Below are positions 45,601-53,441 of a stretch of 64,000 bases of DNA, one piece after another; the first letter of the stretch is position 1; every line of letters begins with the position of its first letter. Below the pieces are notes generated by a model. That model saw nothing but the letters and a program-made list of their open reading frames with translations. It did not search any database and was not told the DNA's origin. This DNA is from Synechococcus sp. CCY 0621 (GTDB lineage Bacteria > Cyanobacteriota > Cyanobacteriia > PCC-6307 > Cyanobiaceae), in contig NZ_JAFKRH010000010.1 of the NCBI RefSeq assembly GCF_019038465.1, forward strand, positions 62,001 to 126,000, written 5' to 3'. Both the position numbers and the translations under genes were made by a program.

Positions 45601-46154
45601 GCCACGCACTGAGCGAACAGCTCTGGGGCCAGCTGCAGAAGGAGAGCGATCTGCCCGCTGAGCTGGAAGAGGCCCACGAAGATCTGAGCGATCGGATGAA
45701 GGCCCTGAGTTTCTACGAGAAGTTGCCCGAAATCGATCAGCTCACCAAAAAGCTGGAAGTCGCCTACGACGAGCGGCGGGAGCAGGCCCAGCAGGCGCTA
45801 GCGACGGGGGTGCAACAGCGCCTCACCGAGCTGGAGCGGACCCCCGGCTTTGCCGCTCTCGATCCCCAGGTGAAGGAGCAGCTGCGCCAACCTTTGCAGA
45901 AGAAAGCTAGCGATGGCGAAGGAATGGATCTGGTGCGGCTACGGGATCAACCGGCCATGCTCGAGGGGCTGCTCCGCCAGCAGAAGGACACCGCTCTGAA
46001 CATCACCTACCCACCGCAGGAGGTGAGCACCGTGAGTGTGCGGGAGCTGTGCAGGGAACCCTTCGATGCAGAGGGATTGGAGGAGGTGCTCGATCGCATC
46101 CGCCAGCGCTGCGAAGAGGAGCTCGGCAACGATCGCAAGGTCTTGCTGCAGTGA
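42621..46154 (+). CDS. brxC: BrxC, BREX P-loop ATPase
   Basis: This 1,177-residue ATPase is the largest conserved BREX component. Walker A is WVAGFFGAGKSSFAKYLG, with Lys near 80. A Walker B/sensor region follows in QLIFVVDEVGQYVARDIQ near 260-275, and TSQERLSDVVGALDDNRPEL lies downstream. The middle has helical linkers, and the last 250 residues contain long coiled coils. The N-terminal start IRQLFPPGRIDRKIEEVIKV is typical of BrxC/PglY. The protein is full length with no interruptions. Confidence 0.93.
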   Translation: MPTQAIRQLFPPGRIDRKIEEVIKVDQDDVAIVRQEIDDYILTESIERNMLRVLEGYREAPNRPSGDIAIWVAGFFGAGKSSFAKYLGLAISNRDLGGESAGDLLAQRANSLQIKALLGAIKEQIPTEAIIFDVSADRNVNASEALTKIFYRKLLDHLGYSSSLEVAELEIELEQQERIQAFLDGFAELYPNEDWAVAKTRLLQAMPRASAVMHALEPQTYAEKDSWLKNAREENVPITPASLAERTIELLERKHPGKQLIFVVDEVGQYVARDIQKMLDLQAIVQQLGVKGRGRVWVMVTSQERLSDVVGALDDNRPELARLQDRFPYKPLLEPSDIAEVTSRRVLGKSSQGEAALQALFQQHQGRLATHTKLDTKIRLPELTAKAFADLYPLLPYQIELIIMVVSGLRLSGGASKQFGGANRAIIKLAQELLTNPQSGLADQSVGELVTLDRVYDLQSNNIDSQYRGKISDIATKASHPLAASVAKAICLLQFADQVPVSERNIAVVLHPRVDADSLESEVREACEHLVDRNLIRKADGQYRIPKPEEEDWEQVRSQQAPSAQDRHGLLAEALKRIWEPVPSAALGHGVKTFKAGLLFRGTEEVKGDVPVRVERVDGSEDFDNRVEQLRQQSQKDANTFFWAMRPSPELERALGEWFRSQKVIDLKGRDASSKGQVQLVSEERRKLDGFRQQACQLVDQALIHGAILLNGGPCNGPANPAAAVVVMREVLREGLAQIYGRFCDAPVNPSGDELTDLLNADNLKGLTGSIETLKLCKEEGGQWLIDTSRPALKEVLNRIRLKGGQSGKELVEWFGDAPFGWTLDAVRFLMAALQHANQLKATHNAQSYVGTANPQVRPLFTNNTSFRATAFAIHEASLSHQAVLEASQLFNQFAGKTVLGIAPGPLAKEIRSSTVALTAEINAVSRAMTPLDLPGREAIDKAIEQLSTWQDSDDEEVVKGFRASAAAVKEQWQRALAIKEVLEARSTDLKRARHALSEQLWGQLQKESDLPAELEEAHEDLSDRMKALSFYEKLPEIDQLTKKLEVAYDERREQAQQALATGVQQRLTELERTPGFAALDPQVKEQLRQPLQKKASDGEGMDLVRLRDQPAMLEGLLRQQKDTALNITYPPQEVSTVSVRELCREPFDAEGLEEVLDRIRQRCEEELGNDRKVLLQ

Positions 46155-46168
46155 GAAGGTCCTGAAGC

Positions 46169-49100
46169 ATGGAGAAAGAACAACGCAACAGGCTGCAGAA
46201 AGCCACCCAAGATGCCCGCCGTCTGCTTGAAGACGAGTTCCGCAGCCAGTTGCTGCAGACCTACGACATTGATGTGGAGAAGGTGCGCTGGGCGGAGGAG
46301 CCCGGTGCGCACCTGCAGGCTGAACAGCGGTTGATCCGCGAAAAGCTTATGGCCTGGATCGGGCACAAGGAAGCGCAGATCAACGACCGCAAGGAGGCTC
46401 TGCTGCTGGCCCTTCGGGAGATGGCGTTCACGGCGTTAAACCGATTTGTGGCGCTTAAGCTGATGGAAGCCCGCGAGTTGGTGCGGCCCTGCGTGAGCAG
46501 CGGGCTGGAAAGCGAAGGGTTCCAGGAGTTCACCGCTGTGGCCCAGGGACTGCTGGCCGATCAGGAGGGCAGCTACCGGCTTTACCTGGAAACAATCTTT
46601 GAGGATGTGAGCCGCGAGCTGCGGGCGCTGTTTGACCCACGGGATCCAGCCAGCCTGCTGTGGCCAAAGCGCTCGGCGCTGTTGGAGCTGCTGGTGATCC
46701 TCAACCGGACCGAGCTGGATGAACTTTGGGAAGAAGACGAAACCCTGGGCTGGGTTTACCAGTACTTCAATGGCGACGCCGAGCGCAAGAAGATGCGTGA
46801 GGAATCGGCGGCACCGCGAAACAGCCGCGAGCTGGCAGTACGCAACCAGTTCTTCACGCCGCGCTATGTGGTGGAGTTCCTCACCGATAACACCCTGGGC
46901 CGGATCTGGCATGAGATGCGGCAGGGCAATTCAGGATTGAAGGATCGCTGCCGCTATCTGGTGCGGCGACCGAATGAGATCTGGTTGCTACCAGGAGAAA
47001 AGGCCCCAGCGGGGGCCGTTGCCGACAAAGCCCTTAGCCAGGAAGAACTGCTCCAGCAGCCGGTGCACACCCCCCATCGGCCACTGAAAGACCCGCGGGA
47101 GATCCGCATGCTCGATCCAGCCTGCGGATCGATGCACTTTGGCCTCTATGCCTTTGATCTCTATCTGGAGATCTACGCCGAAGCATGGGAGATCGCGCAG
47201 GGTTCAGATGAGCAGGCCAAGCAAGGAGAGGCCTTTGCACCCTTTGTTACCTACGCCGCCAGCTTTGCTGACAAGGTCTCTTTCCTGCGAGAAATGCCGC
47301 GGCTGATCCTGCAGCACAATATCCACGGCATCGACATTGATCCACGCGCTACCCAGATCGCTCGGCTCACTCTATGGCTGCGAGCACAACGGGCCTGGCA
47401 GGAGCAACAGGTTGAGAATGCTGGACCCGGACGCCCACAAATCACCCGCTCCAATGTGGTGTGTGCCGAGCCGATGCCAGGCGAGCGGGAGCTGCTGGCT
47501 GATTTTGTTGACCAACAGTTCCCAGAGGAAGAACGAGGCCTTGTTCAGCAGTTGCTGGAGGCGATCTTCGACAAGATGCAGCTTGCGGGAGAAGCCGGAT
47601 CCCTGCTCAAGATCGAGGAAGAGATCCGTGATGCCATTGATGAGGCGCGCAGGAAATGGCAACAGCTCGCCATCCAGCAAGGGGATCTCTTCAGTCCTGC
47701 CGAATTGGCGGCACTGGGCCAGGTCGGATCTTCGCTAAATACTGATCTTCAGAACCTCACAAAAGATTTTTGGGTTGACCTCGAGAGAAGAATCTACAAA
47801 GCATTGAGAGATTATGCCTACCAAGCAGAAAGCCAAGGAAATTTCCAGTCTCGACTGTTTGCTGAAGATGCCGCAGCAGGTTTTGCGTTCATTGAAACAA
47901 GCCAAATCCGCTATGATGTCGTATTAATGAATCCTCCGTTTGGGGAGGCGGCGGGAAGGTCTGAAAGCCTATTTTCAGACAGCTACGCTTACTGGGCAAA
48001 GAATATACTTTGCGCATTTATTGGCCGATGCTCGGGCATGCTTAAAGCTTGCGGAATGCTAGGAGTTATTGCAGACAGGACAGTCGCAATAAAATCTACA
48101 TATGAGGAGTTCCGCAAAAAAGTAATTTTAGGCGATTTCCGCCTAGAAACTGTCCTTGACCTTGGATGGGGGGTTCTCGATGCCAATGTAGAAACAATAT
48201 CGATGACGCTATGCAAATACAAAAATCAAGCAAGCGCTATTTGTATTGACAAGCGAGAGTCGCATGTGAAATCTGAATTAGAGCCTATCATTCACGGTCT
48301 ACTCTCTACTTCGAATCCGGTTAGCGATACGCAAGTCAGGTTTGCGCAAACCGCATTATTTCATCGCCTTCCAAATTCTGTATTGGGTTTTGATTTCCCT
48401 GAATTCCTGGTCCGAGCATTTGGGGCTTTCTCATCGCTTGAAGAGACAGGTTTTCGTGCTTACGGAGGCCATTCATTAAAGGCTGATCGACATAACAGGG
48501 TTTGGTGGGAACTCTCGCAGGTAAGCCCGCCAGATCAGCTTTGGCCAATGTTTAACGGGTCCGGTTTTTCCCCATACTCAATCTCATTTAGGGAAGTTGC
48601 TATATCCCCATGTGCACTGCAAGACTTCCCAATCGACTCTGCAACGGTCCTAAGAAATACTCAGATCCACGGAAGGCATGGACTTTGTTTTGCAAAGAGA
48701 GGCGAGTACTTCTGCGCACATGTTGCTCCCGCAGGCCTATTATTCACGCAAGAAGGCAGACCTCTTCCTATTGCTGACAAGAGCAAAGCGTTGCTGCTGC
48801 TAGCCTATCTCAATACACCCCTTATAAGATATTCGCTCAACAAGTACTGTGGCCAACATAAGACTTCTGGCTACGTAAACCTTCTTCCTATTGCCCCAGA
48901 TTTTAGCGAGATCCGGTCGCAGCTTAATAATGTGATGGAAGTCTGCGCGATCGCAACCGATATTAAGGGCTACGACGAAACTTCGATTGAATATTCGAAT
49001 TTTCTCTCCACTCTTGCCAGAAACGGCATCTCCCCAATTGAAGCGCTAAATTCAAAACTGGCTAAGTACATAAATATGAGCACCTCGCTAGAGCAGGACT

Positions 49101-50602
49101 GTGAACAGATGATTGAGTCAATGTACTCCGTCAGTAACCAAGAAGCAGAGCTACTTGAGGCGTTTTCGCGCTATCAGCCTAAGCGACTTCTCCCAATAGA
49201 AGACTTAGAGCTTGATGCAGTCCCATCTTTTTATTTTAGGTCTTTAATATCTGAAATGCTTGGCCATGCGTTTGGTCGTTGGAATGTCCAGAACAAAGAC
49301 GAGGATATTGCACCGCAAGAATTCTTTGACCCTTTTGCAGCGTTGCCATTATTGCCGTCAGTTCAATTAATCAACGGCTTGAGATCTCCTGCCATTCCTG
49401 ACGACTTGCCAGCTGACTACCCCCTGATTGTACCTTGGGAAGGCATCCTCGTGGATGACCCGAGCCATCCCTTGGATATCGAACTACGCATCCGCGAGGT
49501 CATCAACATCATTTGGAATAGCAAAGGCGGTGACAATGCTTTTGCTATCACCAACGAGGCCTGCGAAACCCTTGGAGTCGCAACCCTCCGCGACTATTTC
49601 CGCCGCCCTACCAACTTCTTCGCCGATCACCTCAAGCGCTATTCCAAGAGCCGCCGCCAGGCCCCCATCTACTGGCAGCTCTCAGCCGGCAGTGGCAGCT
49701 ATTCCGTCTGGCTTTACTACCACCGATTCACTACTGACACGCTCTATCAAGTCCTCGGCATAGTGAAACTCCGGCTTGAGGAGGCCGAACGAGAGATAAG
49801 CGATCTTGGAGCACATGGCGCCCTCTCAGTTGATGCCGCCAACTGCCTCCAAGAGGCTCAATGCCTGCTAGCAGATCTACGGATACTCAAGAGTGAGCTG
49901 GATCTCGTTTCCCCGCTCTGGAATCCCTATCTCAACGATGGCGTGATCATCAACCACGCCGTCCTCTGGCGGATTACGCCTTTCACCCCTTGGCAAAAAA
50001 AGTGCAAGGAGTGTTGGGACAAGTTGGTCAACGGCGATTACGACTGGGGCCACCTCGCCTTCCACCTCTGGCCCGAGCGGGTGATCAAGAAATGCCAGTC
50101 CGATCGCAGCCTCGCCATCGCCCACGGCTTGGAAGAGCGCCTCTGGCAGGAAACCAACAAGGGCAATTGGCTACCGCGTAAGGTGTCGGAGTCCGAGCTG
50201 CAGGCCCTGATCGCCGAGCACAGCAAGCCTGCGGTGCAGAACGCTCTGGAGCGCTTCCTGTCTGCACCGCCACCGGTGGCAGCCGCTCGCATCCGCGCCC
50301 CACGGGCAGAGAAGTCGTCCTTCAACGGCACGACCCGTCGATCTCGCGGGTCTGCCACACCAATCGATGCGGAAGCCTCCCGCCAGACCCTGCTCGTGCT
50401 CACCGCCGCCCCAGCCGAAGGCCTTGGCAGGAATGCCATCGCCGATCTGCTGGATGTGGAGGCCGCCTCGCTCACGGCTGTGATCAAGCAGCTCAAGGAG
50501 AGCGGTCAGATCGAGCAGCTCGGGGCTGCAAAGGGCACCAAGTACCGGCTTACGGAGCAGGGGCGGGCGGCTCTTGCAAGCCAGGCTGGAGAGGAAGACT
50601 GA
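46169..50602 (+). CDS. pglX: PglX, BREX adenine-specific DNA methyltransferase
   Basis: PglX methylates the host BREX motif (N6-adenine) and is needed for self/non-self discrimination. The 1,477-residue protein has a helical N-terminal part, SAM-binding motif I DPACGSMHFG from Asp 316, FDIDPRATQIARL-type motif IDIDPRATQIARLTLWLRAQ, and catalytic NPPF at 588-591. A large specificity region and a C-terminal winged-helix (LLDVEAASLTAVIKQLKES, GTKYRLTEQGRAAL) complete it. It is longer than usual (about 1,200), mostly from the C-terminal extension. The segment about 47,740-49,330 is much richer in A+T than the rest of the gene. The stop overlaps the pglZ start by one base. Confidence 0.93.
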   Translation: MEKEQRNRLQKATQDARRLLEDEFRSQLLQTYDIDVEKVRWAEEPGAHLQAEQRLIREKLMAWIGHKEAQINDRKEALLLALREMAFTALNRFVALKLMEARELVRPCVSSGLESEGFQEFTAVAQGLLADQEGSYRLYLETIFEDVSRELRALFDPRDPASLLWPKRSALLELLVILNRTELDELWEEDETLGWVYQYFNGDAERKKMREESAAPRNSRELAVRNQFFTPRYVVEFLTDNTLGRIWHEMRQGNSGLKDRCRYLVRRPNEIWLLPGEKAPAGAVADKALSQEELLQQPVHTPHRPLKDPREIRMLDPACGSMHFGLYAFDLYLEIYAEAWEIAQGSDEQAKQGEAFAPFVTYAASFADKVSFLREMPRLILQHNIHGIDIDPRATQIARLTLWLRAQRAWQEQQVENAGPGRPQITRSNVVCAEPMPGERELLADFVDQQFPEEERGLVQQLLEAIFDKMQLAGEAGSLLKIEEEIRDAIDEARRKWQQLAIQQGDLFSPAELAALGQVGSSLNTDLQNLTKDFWVDLERRIYKALRDYAYQAESQGNFQSRLFAEDAAAGFAFIETSQIRYDVVLMNPPFGEAAGRSESLFSDSYAYWAKNILCAFIGRCSGMLKACGMLGVIADRTVAIKSTYEEFRKKVILGDFRLETVLDLGWGVLDANVETISMTLCKYKNQASAICIDKRESHVKSELEPIIHGLLSTSNPVSDTQVRFAQTALFHRLPNSVLGFDFPEFLVRAFGAFSSLEETGFRAYGGHSLKADRHNRVWWELSQVSPPDQLWPMFNGSGFSPYSISFREVAISPCALQDFPIDSATVLRNTQIHGRHGLCFAKRGEYFCAHVAPAGLLFTQEGRPLPIADKSKALLLLAYLNTPLIRYSLNKYCGQHKTSGYVNLLPIAPDFSEIRSQLNNVMEVCAIATDIKGYDETSIEYSNFLSTLARNGISPIEALNSKLAKYINMSTSLEQDCEQMIESMYSVSNQEAELLEAFSRYQPKRLLPIEDLELDAVPSFYFRSLISEMLGHAFGRWNVQNKDEDIAPQEFFDPFAALPLLPSVQLINGLRSPAIPDDLPADYPLIVPWEGILVDDPSHPLDIELRIREVINIIWNSKGGDNAFAITNEACETLGVATLRDYFRRPTNFFADHLKRYSKSRRQAPIYWQLSAGSGSYSVWLYYHRFTTDTLYQVLGIVKLRLEEAEREISDLGAHGALSVDAANCLQEAQCLLADLRILKSELDLVSPLWNPYLNDGVIINHAVLWRITPFTPWQKKCKECWDKLVNGDYDWGHLAFHLWPERVIKKCQSDRSLAIAHGLEERLWQETNKGNWLPRKVSESELQALIAEHSKPAVQNALERFLSAPPPVAAARIRAPRAEKSSFNGTTRRSRGSATPIDAEASRQTLLVLTAAPAEGLGRNAIADLLDVEAASLTAVIKQLKESGQIEQLGAAKGTKYRLTEQGRAALASQAGEED

Positions 50603-53295
50603 TGGCAGCAGAAGCGCCCAACAAGCTCCACCGCCGCCTTTGCCAGGAGCTGGCGAAACAGCTCAGAGACCATCGGGTGCTGCTGGTCTTTGATCCGGGT
50701 CAGCAGATGCGCCCCTTCCTTGATGACGTCGCCTCGACCCAGCCCAGCGCTGGTGAACCCGGCGCCCTGAACCTGGGCGAACAGCAGCCCCGCTGGCTGG
50801 TGGCCGGATCCAGCTTCTACCAGTTGCGCAGCCAGCTGGAACCCTTTGTGGCCAAGGATCTGCCCGATCCCCTGCTCATCTACCTGCCCGATCGCCAGGA
50901 AGCCGAGGGGCGCGACGTGCTGCTGGAACTGATCCGGGCGGGCGCTTGCTTCGACATCCAGCTGGTCAATCGTGCCCGGGTCTACCTGCGCGAGGTGCTG
51001 GAGCCCGACAAGGTGCAGCAGCTGCTCCAGCGCCCAGACCTCACCTATCGCGACGTCGCCCTAGCCCTGGAGCAATCCGGGGATGGGGGCTTCAGCCAGC
51101 TCAAGGCCCTGTTTCAGAAGGAGCTGCAGCGCAACACCTCCCCCGAGAACGCCGAGCTGGCCCGCTTCTGGCTGGCGTCCGATGCGCTCGATGCCGCGAT
51201 CACTACCAAGGGCCTGCAGAACGAGCTGCAGGATCTGCTCCACAGCCGTTGGGGTCTCGGCTTTCCTGAAGACACATCCCTGGCCGACTGGCGCCAGCGC
51301 GCCCAGCGGGCCCTGCTGCTGCATGAGTTCCTGCACGACTGGCACGGCGATGAGCTCACCTCCTTCGCCAGACAATCGCTTCCGGTAGGCAAGGCCGCCG
51401 AAGAAAACGGCCTCGCCGATGTGCAAGGCCTGCGCCGCAGTCACGCCGATGTCTACATCGCCATCGCCTCCCGCATCGAAGCCGAACTGGAACTGCCCGA
51501 GCTGATCAGCGGTGAGCGGCCCGGCGTGCTCGGCTCGATCGACACCTTCCCCTGCGAAGAGCAGTTTCTGCTGCGCAGCGTTGATGCCTTCATCGCCAAG
51601 GGCGAGGTCGCCAAGGCCAAGGAGCTGGTGGCTGCCCGAAATAACAGCTTCTGGTTGGTGGGTCAGCCCACCGACGAACAGCAGTCGAAGCGCCGGCTGC
51701 AGTGGGCCTTGGCCAGCACCGCCGCCTACCTCGGCCTGGCGCTCAATCAGGCGCAGGCACAGCTGCCCAAAGCGGCAGCCCCCGTTGAAGCCTGGTTGGC
51801 CTATCAGGCGGAGGTCGCTCATCACGTCGATGGCCTGCAGCGACACCTCGAGCAACAGGTGGCTGAGCTCTCGGCCTCAGAGGTGGAGATCGCCCAGGGG
51901 CTGGAGCAGCTGCGGGGTCGCTATGAGGCCCTGCTGGAGCAGCAGACCCAGCGCTTCACCGATGCCCTTCAGCAGGCCGGCTGGTTAATCCCCGGCGCCT
52001 TCCCCCAAACGCGCACTTGGGCTGAGCGGGTGCAGCCAGGCGCCGGCAGAGCGGTGGTGTTCTGGGTGGATGCCCTGCGCTACGAGATGGGTGCCACCCT
52101 GCACGAGCGCTTCAGCGGCTGGAGCCGCGAGCAGCTCACCGACCTCAAGCTGGAGATCGCCCAGGCGGCCCTGCCCTCGATCACGCCCGTCGGCATGGCG
52201 GCCCTGCTGCCCGGCGCCGAACGCAGCTTTGCCGTGGAAGACGTAATTGGCTCCCCCTGCTCCGTGGTGGATGGGGTACCGGTGGGCTGGAGCGAAGGCA
52301 AGGCCAAACGCTTGGCCCATCTGCAGCAACGGGTGCCTACAGCCGTAGTGATCTCGTTGGTTGATCTGATCCGCAGCAAGGAGGCCGTACTGATCGAGAA
52401 GCTGTCCGGTAGCGGTCCGGTGGTGGTCACCAGCGTCGGCATCGACAACGCTGGCGAGCGCGACACCGACGAGAACCTCGCCAACGTGCGCACCGATATG
52501 CAGCGCGAGCTCGACACCATCGAGGACGCCGTGCGGCGCCTGTCAGCCCTGCCGCTTGAGCAGCCGCTGGAGCGTTTCGTGATCACGGCGGATCACGGCT
52601 TCCTCCATCTGCCCCTGGGCCGTGAGCCGGCCATGCGCATCGATCCGCCCGACGGAAAGCTGTTCAAGTTGGAGCGCCGCTGTTGGCTGGGTCATCCATC
52701 TGCCGTGAAGGCCCCCTGTGTGGAGATCCAGCCCGCTGCTCTGGGCTATGGACGAGAGGGTCTCACGGTGGTGGTGCCGCGCTCCTCAGGCGTGCTCAAG
52801 GCCGGCGGCAGCCTCTGCTATCACCATGGCGGCAGCAGTATCCAGGAGCTGCTGATCCCGCTACTGAGCTTCCGTTGCCCCCCGGCTGCGGGAGCAGAAG
52901 GAGTTGGAACTGCCTCAGCCACCGGCAGCACGGGCAAGTCCAAAAAGCAGAAGCCCTGGCCAGGAACACTGGTGGAGAAGGTCACCAACCGCATCCTGAT
53001 GGTGCCGATCGAACTGACCGTCGACCTGCTCAACCAGGGCCACACTCGCCAGACAGTGCTCGCCGCCTACGACTGCAAAACGCAAGAGCTGGTGGCAACC
53101 CCCATCCAGGCCATCGGCGCCGAGCTCGACCGCGACACCAACCGCCTCACCCTCACCCCCGGCCAGGCCGCCACCATTGGCCTGATGCTGCCCGCCGAGG
53201 TGAGCGCTAAGAAGCTCTACCTGGAGCTCCGTGATGCCGCCACCGATCTGGTGCTGTTCAAGAGCCCCGATCTGGCGGTGGATCTGATCGGGTGA
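50602..53295 (+). CDS. pglZ: PglZ, BREX alkaline-phosphatase-fold protein
   Basis: This 897-residue protein has a helical N-terminal region of about 470 residues. The PglZ domain of the alkaline phosphatase superfamily follows. Metal-site motifs are VVFWVDALRYEMGATL (Asp near 490) and FVITADHGFLHLP (Asp-His-Gly at 664-666). The C-terminus has a small beta domain (KLYLELRDAATDLVLFKSPD). PglZ is present in all BREX types and its nuclease/phosphatase-like site is essential for defence in studied systems. Uninterrupted and in operon with pglX; 146 bases separate it from brxL. Confidence 0.93.
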   Translation: MAAEAPNKLHRRLCQELAKQLRDHRVLLVFDPGQQMRPFLDDVASTQPSAGEPGALNLGEQQPRWLVAGSSFYQLRSQLEPFVAKDLPDPLLIYLPDRQEAEGRDVLLELIRAGACFDIQLVNRARVYLREVLEPDKVQQLLQRPDLTYRDVALALEQSGDGGFSQLKALFQKELQRNTSPENAELARFWLASDALDAAITTKGLQNELQDLLHSRWGLGFPEDTSLADWRQRAQRALLLHEFLHDWHGDELTSFARQSLPVGKAAEENGLADVQGLRRSHADVYIAIASRIEAELELPELISGERPGVLGSIDTFPCEEQFLLRSVDAFIAKGEVAKAKELVAARNNSFWLVGQPTDEQQSKRRLQWALASTAAYLGLALNQAQAQLPKAAAPVEAWLAYQAEVAHHVDGLQRHLEQQVAELSASEVEIAQGLEQLRGRYEALLEQQTQRFTDALQQAGWLIPGAFPQTRTWAERVQPGAGRAVVFWVDALRYEMGATLHERFSGWSREQLTDLKLEIAQAALPSITPVGMAALLPGAERSFAVEDVIGSPCSVVDGVPVGWSEGKAKRLAHLQQRVPTAVVISLVDLIRSKEAVLIEKLSGSGPVVVTSVGIDNAGERDTDENLANVRTDMQRELDTIEDAVRRLSALPLEQPLERFVITADHGFLHLPLGREPAMRIDPPDGKLFKLERRCWLGHPSAVKAPCVEIQPAALGYGREGLTVVVPRSSGVLKAGGSLCYHHGGSSIQELLIPLLSFRCPPAAGAEGVGTASATGSTGKSKKQKPWPGTLVEKVTNRILMVPIELTVDLLNQGHTRQTVLAAYDCKTQELVATPIQAIGAELDRDTNRLTLTPGQAATIGLMLPAEVSAKKLYLELRDAATDLVLFKSPDLAVDLIG

Positions 53296-53441
53296 TGGCC
53301 ATGAAGCAGGAGCGACAGCCCCCAGGGGCAGAGAGACTTCCAGGCATGACGCCTGAACCTGTTGGGGCGCTCGGTACAGATCCGTAATCCGCAGGCCCTA
53401 GAGGCCACATCGCAGCGTTCCCCTTAATCCCCCGCTCCGTC

